From Bacteroidota bacterium (GTDB lineage Bacteria; Bacteroidota; Bacteroidia; Chitinophagales; Chitinophagaceae), in the NCBI GenBank assembly GCA_023386395.1, contig JAEWJV010000018.1:1-14078 (forward strand): DNA of 14,078 nt, given 5' to 3'. The notes beneath the pieces were generated by a model. That model worked only from the letters and a program-made list of their open reading frames with translations. It had not been told where the DNA came from and ran no database searches. The position numbers and the translations under genes were made by a program. The first letter of the stretch is position 1. Each line of letters starts with the position of its first letter. Of this stretch, positions 7,894 to 14,078 are shown piece after piece.

Positions 7894-10071
7894 ATGAAAA
7901 TATTCAAATCATTATTGCTGATAGCCTGCATTTGTTTGTCGTTAATAACATTTGCACAACCGCCCCGCGGCATTCACTGGGCTGCTGATGGTAACAGCTA
8001 TTATGAGGCTTCCGCCGATGGTGTTATTAAAGTTGACATGCCTTTTTTTGCCGTAACTACAATTGCCACTGCGCAGCAATTAACGCCTGCAAGCGCTGCA
8101 CAACCGTTACAAGTACGCAACTTTTTCTTTTCCGATGATGGCAAAAAGCTGCTTATTTATACAAATAGTAAAAAGGTCTGGCGTTATGATACCCGTGGCG
8201 ATTACTGGGTTTTAAATACGTCCAATCAATCTTTAAAGCAGGTTGGAAAATCTCTGCCACCATCTTCGCTTATGTATGCAAAATTTTCTCCCGATGGCAA
8301 TAATATCGCCTATGTAAGCAATCATAATCTATATGTTGAAGATTTGACTTCAGGCACAATAAAACAGCTTACAACTGATGGCACAGACCGCCTGATAAAC
8401 GGCACTTTCGATTGGGCATATGAAGAAGAGTTTGATTGCCGCGATGGCTTTCGCTGGAGTCCCGACAGCAAAACAATTGCCTACTGGAAAGTGGATGCCA
8501 CAAAAATTCCCAACTTTTTAATGATCAATAATACCGATTCAACTTATCCTTTTGTAAAACCTGTTGAGTATCCTGTTGGCGGCGTTGACCCTTCTCCCTG
8601 TTATGTTTACACCGTAAATATTGCCAGCAGCAATTCCGTTAAAATGAATATTCCAGGCGACCCGCAGCAGCATTATATTCCACGCATGGAATGGGCTGCC
8701 AATGCTTCACAACTCATCATACAGCAATTTAACCGCAAACAAAATGAAATAAAGCTGATGTACTGCGATGCTGCCACAGGCGCAGCCAGTGAAATTTATA
8801 CAGAAACCGGCAAGGCATGGATTGATAATAAAAATGCATGGGCTTATAACAATTTCAAAACCGGATGGGAATGGGTAAAGAAGGGCAGTGCATTTTTATG
8901 GGTGAGTGAAAAAGATGGATGGCGGCACATCTATTTAATTGGCAGGGATGGTAAAAAAGAAACATTATTAACCAGCGGCGATTATGATATTATTACGCTG
9001 AATGGTTATGACGATAAAAGCGGTTATGTTTACTTTATGGCTTCGCCGGATAATGCCACGCAGCAATACCTCTACCGCGTAAAAATGGACGGCAAAAGCA
9101 AGGCTGAACGTTTATCGCCTGCAAATGAAAGCGGCACGCATGATTACGATCTTTCGCCCAATGGCCTGTATGCTTCACATGAGTTTTCAAACATTAATAC
9201 GGCGCCCATTGAAGACTGGGTAAGCCTGCCGCAGCATAAAATAATTAAACAGGAAGACGATGCAGGTTATGGCCGCAGTCTGCCGCATGCAGAAATGTTC
9301 CGGGTTACCACAGACGACAGCGTTACAATGGATGGCTGGATGGTAAAGCCCACCAATTTTGATTCAACCAAAAAATACCCCGTTGTTTTTTATGTTTATA
9401 CAGAACCGGCTTCGCAAACCGTAACTGATGAATTTGGTGCAGCATTTAATTTCTTATATAATGGCAGCATGGCCGATGATGGTTACATCTACATAAGCCT
9501 TGATGGGCGCGGCACGCCTGCACCCAAAGGTGCCGGATGGCGCAAAGCTATTTACAGGAACATTGGCCGCATTAATATCCGCGACCAGGGTATGGCGGCA
9601 AGGAAAATTATTCAGTGGCCGTTTGTTGATACAAGCCGGGTTGCTATATGGGGCTGGAGCGGCGGCGGTTCTACTACGCTTAATTGCATGTTCCAGTTTC
9701 CCGATGTTTATAAAACGGGTATTTCCATTGCGGCGGTTGATTACCAGCTTACCTACGATAATATTTACCAGGAACGTTACATGGGTTTGCCGCAGGAAAA
9801 CAAGGAAGATTTTATTGCAGGTTCGCCTGTAACCTATGCAAAGAATTTACAGGGGCATTTACTCATCATTCATGGTACGGGCGACGATAATGTGCATTAT
9901 AAAAATGCAGAGCTGATGATAAACGAGCTGATAAAATACAATAAAATATTCCAGTTTATGCCTTATCCAAACCGCACGCACAGCATTAACGAAGGCGAGG
10001 GAACCACGAGGCATTTACGTAATCTTTATACTACCTTTCTGCAGCAATATTGCCCGCCTGGAGGAAGATAA
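7894..10071 (+). CDS. Secreted S9 family peptidase, dipeptidyl peptidase IV type
   Basis: This exported serine peptidase of 725 residues is expected to remove N-terminal dipeptides, often X-Pro, from peptides in the periplasm. MKIFKSLLLIACICLSLITFAQ is a signal peptide with likely cleavage after FA. An LIAC lipobox-like motif occurs inside the hydrophobic core, but the core continues past it, so lipoprotein processing is less likely. A beta-propeller domain follows and contains DWAYEEEFD; E178 and E179 match the DPP IV glutamates that hold the substrate N-terminus. The C-terminal alpha/beta-hydrolase domain has the nucleophile elbow GWSGGG (Ser589), Asp664 (HGTGDDNVH) and His696 (NRTHS). The usual GWSYGG has Gly for Tyr here, and YVYTEP replaces the common VYGGP. 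I chose the ATG at 7894 because an ATG at 7861 would put 11 charged residues before the signal peptide. The 215 bases before it hold the rng terminator and no promoter I trust. Confidence 0.94.
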   Translation: MKIFKSLLLIACICLSLITFAQPPRGIHWAADGNSYYEASADGVIKVDMPFFAVTTIATAQQLTPASAAQPLQVRNFFFSDDGKKLLIYTNSKKVWRYDTRGDYWVLNTSNQSLKQVGKSLPPSSLMYAKFSPDGNNIAYVSNHNLYVEDLTSGTIKQLTTDGTDRLINGTFDWAYEEEFDCRDGFRWSPDSKTIAYWKVDATKIPNFLMINNTDSTYPFVKPVEYPVGGVDPSPCYVYTVNIASSNSVKMNIPGDPQQHYIPRMEWAANASQLIIQQFNRKQNEIKLMYCDAATGAASEIYTETGKAWIDNKNAWAYNNFKTGWEWVKKGSAFLWVSEKDGWRHIYLIGRDGKKETLLTSGDYDIITLNGYDDKSGYVYFMASPDNATQQYLYRVKMDGKSKAERLSPANESGTHDYDLSPNGLYASHEFSNINTAPIEDWVSLPQHKIIKQEDDAGYGRSLPHAEMFRVTTDDSVTMDGWMVKPTNFDSTKKYPVVFYVYTEPASQTVTDEFGAAFNFLYNGSMADDGYIYISLDGRGTPAPKGAGWRKAIYRNIGRINIRDQGMAARKIIQWPFVDTSRVAIWGWSGGGSTTLNCMFQFPDVYKTGISIAAVDYQLTYDNIYQERYMGLPQENKEDFIAGSPVTYAKNLQGHLLIIHGTGDDNVHYKNAELMINELIKYNKIFQFMPYPNRTHSINEGEGTTRHLRNLYTTFLQQYCPPGGR

Positions 10072-10108
10072 GAAAGAAGGGAGATGACGGATGACAGAAA
10101 GCACACTG

Positions 10109-10143
10109 AGCAAACAGGGGCATGATCCTCCGTTTGCTTTTTT
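10109..10143 (+). terminator. Intrinsic terminator after the S9 peptidase
   Basis: AGCAAACAGGGG (10109-10120) pairs with CCTCCGTTTGCT (10127-10138), with one A-C mismatch and one G-U pair, loop CATGAT. A run of six Ts reaches 10143. It isolates the peptidase gene from fmt. Confidence 0.82.
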
Positions 10144-10183
10144 ACCCTATGGGAAAAACCATTAAAACTTAATTTCATCTGCT

Positions 10184-10191
10184 TTACTTTG
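10184..10191 (+). promoter_or_regulatory. Probable -7 box of fmt, abutting the start codon
   Basis: TTACTTTG matches the -7 consensus TAnnTTTG at all but one fixed position, and five bases separate it from the fmt ATG at 10197. The predicted transcription start coincides with the ATG, as for recN. A terminator immediately upstream means fmt needs a promoter within these 53 bases. No -33 TTG stands out. Confidence 0.45.
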
Positions 10192-10196
10192 CGTGC

Positions 10197-11138
10197 ATGA
10201 GTTCAATAAAAAACCTCCGCATTGTTTTTATGGGCACACCGGATTTCGCTGTGGCTTCATTAGAAGCTTTGGTAAATGCGGGCTGCAATATTGTTGGCGT
10301 GATTACAGCGCCGGATAAACCTGCCGGCCGCGGCATGCAACTGCAGCAAAGTGCCGTAAAGAAATATGCTGTTGAAAAAAAACTCACCATTCTTCAGCCG
10401 GAAAAATTAAAGAACCCTGCATTTATTGAGCAGTTAAAATCATTGCAGGCAGATGTGCAGGTAGTAGTTGCCTTTCGCATGTTGCCAGAAGTTGTATGGA
10501 ACATGCCGCCGCTTGGAACCATTAATGTGCATGCATCGCTGCTGCCGCAGTACCGTGGTGCGGCGCCTATAAACTGGGCTATCATAAATGGTGAAACAGA
10601 AACGGGTATTACTACTTTTAAACTGCAGCATGAAATTGATACCGGCAATATTTTAATGCAGGAAAAAATTACTATCGGAGAAAAAGAAACAGCGGGAGAA
10701 TTGCATGATAAACTGAAAGAATTGGGTGCGTCACTAATTGTAAGAACAATAGAAGCAATAGCAGGCGGCAGTATTCAGGAGAAAAAGCAATCAGCTATCA
10801 GCCATCGGCTAGTAGCCATCAAACATGCACCCAAACTAAACACTGAAACCTGTAAAATAGACTGGAACAATAATGTATCAGATACATACAATTTAATTCG
10901 CGGCCTATCGCCTTACCCGGCCGCTTTTACTTATCTAAATGATAAAGTGCTTAAAATTTTCTCTGCTGAAAAAGAAACAGCAACGCACAATTTACCGGTT
11001 GGTTCTTTTCATACCGATAATAAAAGCCATATAAAATTTGCATGCGCCGATGGTTTTATTTATTGCCGGGATGTGCAGTTACAGGGAAAAAAGCGAATGC
11101 CTGTAGAAGAATTTTTACGGGGTTACAGGTTTGACTAA
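10197..11138 (+). CDS. fmt: Methionyl-tRNA formyltransferase
   Basis: Fmt formylates the methionine on initiator tRNA using 10-formyltetrahydrofolate, in the cytoplasm, before translation starts. The protein is 313 residues, the normal length. The N-terminal Rossmann domain starts RIVFMGTPDFAVASLEAL and contains APDKPAGRG. The active-site residues are N110 and H112 in INVHASLLPQYRGAAPINWA, and D148 in EIDTGNI. The C-terminal oligonucleotide-binding domain (about 205-313) includes CKIDWNN, NLIRGLSPYPAAFT and the end RMPVEEFLRGYRF. The ATG at 10197 gives the canonical family start. A deformylase gene, the usual companion elsewhere, is absent here. The gene converges with the histidine kinase gene across 51 bases. 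No clear terminator is seen in that gap; it holds only weak imperfect repeats around GGTTAC. Confidence 0.97.
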   Translation: MSSIKNLRIVFMGTPDFAVASLEALVNAGCNIVGVITAPDKPAGRGMQLQQSAVKKYAVEKKLTILQPEKLKNPAFIEQLKSLQADVQVVVAFRMLPEVVWNMPPLGTINVHASLLPQYRGAAPINWAIINGETETGITTFKLQHEIDTGNILMQEKITIGEKETAGELHDKLKELGASLIVRTIEAIAGGSIQEKKQSAISHRLVAIKHAPKLNTETCKIDWNNNVSDTYNLIRGLSPYPAAFTYLNDKVLKIFSAEKETATHNLPVGSFHTDNKSHIKFACADGFIYCRDVQLQGKKRMPVEEFLRGYRFD

Positions 11139-11189
11139 CAAATCTGGGATTGCAAGTTTAAGGTTACTGGTTACCTGCAACTGTAACGC

Positions 11190-12005
11190 TTATATATCGC
11201 TGCTAAGGGGAACTGTAAAAGCAATGATATTTTCATTGCCAATTCTTTCAAACAGGATACTTCCTTTTAATAAAATAATGCGGTTTTGGATATTCTTTAA
11301 ACCAAGCCCTTTCTTTTCGTAACGCAACTTTTCAAACTCCTGCTGCGTTAAGCCAACACCATCATGTTTAATAACGAAGCGAAGCCTGCCCCCCGAAAGG
11401 AAAGATTGAATATTTAATTCGGTGGCAGCACTATGCTTGATAATATTACCACATAACTCCTGCAGAACCCTGTAAATGCTGATAGCACCTTCCGGGTTTC
11501 TTGATTCATATGATTCATCTAACTGGGTTGTTATATTTAATTTGCCAGGCTGATTTAATTTTTGAGTGAAGCTGTAAATGGCTTCATTCAAACCAAATTC
11601 CTTTAAAACATTTGAATGCAGGTTATGCGATATAAAACGCACTTTCTGAATGGACTCACTTAATAATTCAATTGACTTCTGAAAAATCTCATTTTCATTT
11701 TCTCCCATCTTCTCGGCATGCAGGTTATACAGGTACAATCTTGTTGCCGAAAGCAATGCACCTACTTCGCCATGCAACTGGTCTGAAATGCGGTGCCGTT
11801 CTGTTTCCTCGCTCATTACTGCAGCCCTTATCAGTTCATTCTGTTGTTCTTCTTTTAAGTGCAGCAGGCTTTGCTGGTACTGAAATTTTTTACGCTGACT
11901 GGTGTTGAATGCAATTAAAAAACTTATAATAAGCAACAGCATTGCGGCAATTGCCACAGTAACAAATACTGTAATATTAATTGCCGGTATGTTTAGAATT
12001 TCCAT
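11190..12005 (-). CDS. Single-TM sensor histidine kinase (HisKA_3/HATPase_c) with unusual H and G1 boxes
   Basis: This inner-membrane histidine kinase is 271 residues. One membrane helix (about residues 11-33) is followed by a coiled-coil linker, a HisKA_3 dimerisation domain with RISDQLHGEVGALLSATRL (phospho-acceptor His78) and a HATPase_c domain: N box ELCGNIIKHS, G1 IKHDGVG, G2 GLGLKNIQNR. It has almost no sensing domain of its own. The preceding gene for a seven-helix membrane protein overlaps it by 29 bases, so that protein may be the sensor. Two features depart from the usual pattern. The residue after His78 is Gly, where HisKA_3 kinases normally have Asp or Glu. The G1 motif has His two residues before the first Gly, where DxGxG has Asp. 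I recall similar HDG-type G1 boxes in other Bacteroidota kinases. No response regulator is encoded in the window, so the target is unknown. Confidence 0.9.
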   Translation of the reverse strand: MEILNIPAINITVFVTVAIAAMLLLIISFLIAFNTSQRKKFQYQQSLLHLKEEQQNELIRAAVMSEETERHRISDQLHGEVGALLSATRLYLYNLHAEKMGENENEIFQKSIELLSESIQKVRFISHNLHSNVLKEFGLNEAIYSFTQKLNQPGKLNITTQLDESYESRNPEGAISIYRVLQELCGNIIKHSAATELNIQSFLSGGRLRFVIKHDGVGLTQQEFEKLRYEKKGLGLKNIQNRIILLKGSILFERIGNENIIAFTVPLSSDI

Positions 12006-12627
12006 AAAACGCCCTTGCTATAAATAAACAAAATACAAGATAGTTGATGTTCTGAACAATATTCCAAACGTATGCAGCATAATGGTTGTTACTATTAATA
12101 AGTGCATTATAAAACAGGAACAGCGGAAAACAAACTGCCTCGTAAATTGCTAGGCCCATTACAATAAAAGAAGGAATATCAGCCCGTTTGGAAACCTCAT
12201 CCGTTTGAAGCTTTTTCAAGAAATACAATATGCATAATACCAGCAAAATTAAAGCTTCCAGGCTAAAGGTGGTTGAGCTGAATGCCGTTAGAAAATCTTC
12301 AATAAATATAAAATTGAGCAGAATTAAAATAATGGCCGTGCCGTAAACAACCGGTATAATTTTTTTATTTGGTAACAATTCCATCCGGGCAAAAAACCAT
12401 GTGAAACAACTGAGCCTGCACACAGAAATGAGTGTGTAATAAAAATGATTGTTATCTATTATTTTAAAGTAAACAGCATAAGAGCACAAATACAGGCATA
12501 GTATTAATGCGAGGTAAATTTTAACCGGCTTTAAATAATAATTGTGCGGCCTTTTTACAAGCCACATAATTATGGGCAACAAGGTGGCCCATAATTCCGT
12601 CCATTGTAAAATATAAAGAATGCTCAA
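11977..12627 (-). CDS. Seven-helix integral membrane protein of unknown function, coupled to the kinase
   Basis: I do not recognise this 216-residue protein. It is very hydrophobic, with seven likely membrane helices, including LWATLLPIIMWLV, IYLALILCLYLCSYAVYF, VVYGTAIILILLNFIF, LEALILLVLCILYFL and NINYLVFCLFIARAF. Short, partly charged loops lie between them. The layout resembles seven-helix sensory modules that are usually fused to kinases. Here the kinase is separate, and its gene overlaps this one by 29 bases, which suggests coupled translation and a complex. The start appears to be TTG at 12627, two bases past the upstream stop codon, also suggesting coupling. The first in-frame ATG would remove helix 1. 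A role as sensor subunit is inferred from context only. Confidence 0.82.
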   Translation of the reverse strand: MSILYILQWTELWATLLPIIMWLVKRPHNYYLKPVKIYLALILCLYLCSYAVYFKIIDNNHFYYTLISVCRLSCFTWFFARMELLPNKKIIPVVYGTAIILILLNFIFIEDFLTAFSSTTFSLEALILLVLCILYFLKKLQTDEVSKRADIPSFIVMGLAIYEAVCFPLFLFYNALINSNNHYAAYVWNIVQNINYLVFCLFIARAFYGNSKHTGN

Positions 12628-12629
12628 GG

Positions 12630-13208
12630 TTATGGCACAAGGCTTGGCGGAACCGGGTTAAAACTCCTGGCAGTAGCCAGTTTTTTATAAATTTCTCCAA
12701 GCACTTCTCTCCTGGTAGCCGCATCAAGGTCATCCAGCATGTCGAAGGTTAAATTTTCATACCCATCCACTTTTATATCCTTCAACAATGCCTTCGGGCT
12801 TTGTGCTGAAAATTTATAAAGTACATATGGGTTTTCATAAAAGGGAATTAAATAATAGGTTTTGGAAGTATCTAAACCTCCGGGAATAGAATCAAGCGAA
12901 TAACTCCATTTTAATGTGGACAATATAAATGTAGCAGCGGGTAAATTTACGTTGGATAATTTTTGCAGTGCTATGCTGTTAAAAGGCGGATTAATATGCG
13001 AGTTATACGCCGAAGCGTCTGCATAAAAATGAGTGCCATCATCAGTTTTAAATTGCAAAACAATTATACCGCTTGCATAATTATTCAGCACTCTCTTTAT
13101 TTCAGCGCCTTTAATAGACATAACAGCTACGGAAACCTGGGCACTGGCATTGAAACAAAAGTTAGCAGCTATAAGGAAGCAAATAAAAGAAGGTAGTTTT
13201 CTTGTCAT
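12630..13208 (-). CDS. Secreted protein of unknown function, first gene of the kinase operon
   Basis: I do not recognise this protein. It is 192 residues and begins MTRKLPSFICFLIAANFCFN followed by ASAQ, a standard signal peptide likely cut after ASA, so the mature protein of about 168 residues should be periplasmic or secreted. The mature part has mixed beta-type segments (GIIVLQFKTDDGTHFYADAS, TYYLIPFYENPYVLYKF) and a polar, helical C-terminus (DDLDAATRREVLGEIYKKLA) ending in a Pro-rich tail. It has no Cys in the mature part and no catalytic motif I can name. I chose the ATG at 13208 because a perfect -7 box lies just upstream of it, and the alternative starts at 13244 and 13301 fall before the predicted transcription start and would bury the signal peptide. 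It heads a tight operon with the membrane protein and kinase and may supply the ligand-binding or accessory part. Confidence 0.82.
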   Translation of the reverse strand: MTRKLPSFICFLIAANFCFNASAQVSVAVMSIKGAEIKRVLNNYASGIIVLQFKTDDGTHFYADASAYNSHINPPFNSIALQKLSNVNLPAATFILSTLKWSYSLDSIPGGLDTSKTYYLIPFYENPYVLYKFSAQSPKALLKDIKVDGYENLTFDMLDDLDAATRREVLGEIYKKLATARSFNPVPPSLVP

Positions 13209-13226
13209 AACGGGGCTTTTAACGGC

Positions 13227-13234
13227 CAAAGATA
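13227..13234 (-). promoter_or_regulatory. -7 box of the secreted protein/7TM/kinase operon
   Basis: On the minus strand TATCTTTG is a perfect TAnnTTTG match, 18 bases before the ATG at 13208. Transcription would start near 13221, giving a leader of about 13 bases. No -33 TTG is visible at the usual distance, so a regulator may be needed. No other promoter is seen inside the three-gene unit, where the genes touch or overlap. Confidence 0.5.
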
Positions 13235-13333
13235 ACGTCTTCATTTCATTTCTTTTACATACGGTAAAACCATCCAAACCTGTTTTTAATAAAGTTTGCA
13301 ATGGCGCTGTAGAATCAACTCTTAACTAACACT

Positions 13334-13341
13334 TATCTTTA
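13334..13341 (+). promoter_or_regulatory. Probable -7 box of the LolC/E-type permease gene
   Basis: TATCTTTA matches TAnnTTTG except for the last base and lies nine bases before the ATG at 13351, so the leader would be very short. It is divergent from the -7 box at 13227 and shares its TTATCTTT core. No -33 element is evident. Confidence 0.38.
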
Positions 13342-13350
13342 CCAACTTCT

Positions 13351-14078
13351 ATGCAACTCGCAACATTTTTAGCAAAGCGTATAGCATTTAATAAACAACA
13401 TTCCTTTTCAAGGTTTATTATAAAATTAGCCACTGCTGCAACTGCCTTAAGCGTAGCGGCTATGATTATTACGCTGGCTTTTGTAAACGGGTTTCAATAC
13501 GCTGTAAGCAATAAAATATTTAACTTCTGGGGGCACTTGCGTGTGCAGGAATATGAGCCTGATAAAGCTATGATTGCTGAAGAAACGCCGTGGCAACCTA
13601 ACGATACAACACTACAGATACTGCATCTTTTTCCGCAGGTAAAACAGGTGCAGGCTTTTGCCACAAAGAGCGCCGTAATTGAAAAGAATAAAGAAATAGA
13701 AGGCGTGCTGTTTAAAGGCGTTGACACGGGTTATGATTTTGATAATCTTAAAACATTTTTAAAGCAGGGCCGCTTTCCAAAATTTGATACCGCCGGCTAC
13801 AGCAGGGAGATTTTAATTTCAGAACCCGTTGCCCACGGGTTGCAGATAAAATTGAATGATTCAGTAAATGTTTATTTTATTAACCAGCAGGAAGGCCGGG
13901 CAAACGTAAGACGGCTGCAGGTATGCGGTATATTTAAAACCGGTATTGAAGAATATGATAAAACCTTTGCCATAGGCGATATACGCCTGCTGCGCCGCGT
14001 GTATAACTGGGATCATGGCGAAATAGGCGGCTATGAAATTTTTCTGAGCGATTATAAACAAATGGACACCATTAATTC
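13351..14078 (+). CDS. FtsX/LolC-LolE-type ABC permease, N-terminal part (cut by right edge)
   Basis: This is the first 242 residues of an inner-membrane permease of the FtsX/MacB family, nearest to LolC/LolE, which release lipoproteins from the inner membrane to the LolA carrier. A short cytoplasmic start (MQLATFLAKRIAFNKQHSFS) is followed by a membrane helix at about residues 24-46 (LATAATALSVAAMIITLAFV). NGFQYAVSNKIFNFWGHLRV then matches the LolC/E pattern NGFE-x-x-L just after the first helix. The rest is a periplasmic core domain (IEGVLFKGVDTGYDF, REILISEPVAHGLQI, VCGIFKTGIEEYDKTF). Three further membrane helices should follow past the edge. The ATP-binding partner is not in the window; in this phylum it is often encoded elsewhere. 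The frame stays open to the last base. A MacB-like exporter is the alternative reading. Confidence 0.88.
   Translation, partial: MQLATFLAKRIAFNKQHSFSRFIIKLATAATALSVAAMIITLAFVNGFQYAVSNKIFNFWGHLRVQEYEPDKAMIAEETPWQPNDTTLQILHLFPQVKQVQAFATKSAVIEKNKEIEGVLFKGVDTGYDFDNLKTFLKQGRFPKFDTAGYSREILISEPVAHGLQIKLNDSVNVYFINQQEGRANVRRLQVCGIFKTGIEEYDKTFAIGDIRLLRRVYNWDHGEIGGYEIFLSDYKQMDTIN

Noticed and set aside
7894..7929. Lipoprotein signal (LIAC) in the S9 peptidase
   Set aside because: The hydrophobic core would be too short before the Cys and continues past it; a normal signal peptidase site after FA fits better.
9500..9832. Plus-strand frame inside the S9 peptidase
   Set aside because: It is a different frame across the catalytic domain; the conserved Ser, Asp and His lie in the long frame.
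11139..11189. Shared terminator between fmt and the histidine kinase
   Set aside because: Only short imperfect repeats (GGTTAC, TTGCA/TGCAA) with no T-run on either strand.

Overview
The window reads as an ordinary chromosomal segment of a member of the Bacteroidota, most likely of the Chitinophagaceae or a close relative. The evidence is the combination of moderately AT-rich DNA, Bacteroidota-type -7 boxes (TAnnTTTG) in place of -35/-10 promoters, few Shine-Dalgarno sequences, and a typical gene set: YbiT-like ABC-F, a HU-like protein with an altered arm, a 31-residue COX24-type peptide, RNase G and a DPP IV-type S9 peptidase. I see no phage, transposon, CRISPR, tRNA or rRNA. No stretch longer than about 215 bases lacks a gene.

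Left part (1-4499, minus strand). The window opens in the N-terminal glutaminase domain of glutamate synthase (gltB, cut by the left edge). recN follows, then an ABC-F ATPase. A strong hairpin terminator separates the ABC-F gene from recN, so recN probably has its own start, and its -7-like box lies almost on its start codon. The ABC-F protein has one intact and one wholly degenerate ATPase site.

Middle part (4500-7726, plus strand). A divergent promoter region leads into a HU-like DNA-binding protein, a membrane-anchored TPR protein and a tiny, highly basic ribosomal-type peptide at 5882. A clear terminator follows, then RNase E/G (rng) with its own terminator. The gene content suggests nucleoid and RNA/ribosome housekeeping.

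Right part (7727-14078). A secreted S9/DPP IV-type peptidase with terminator is followed by fmt (initiator-tRNA formylation), which looks leaderless. Convergent to fmt lies a tight three-gene minus-strand operon: a secreted protein of unknown function, a seven-helix membrane protein and a single-TM histidine kinase with unusual H-box and G1-box residues and no response regulator in the window. This operon is the least explained part of the window and the best candidate for an undescribed signalling module. A divergent gene for a LolC/LolE-type permease begins at 13351 and runs off the right edge.
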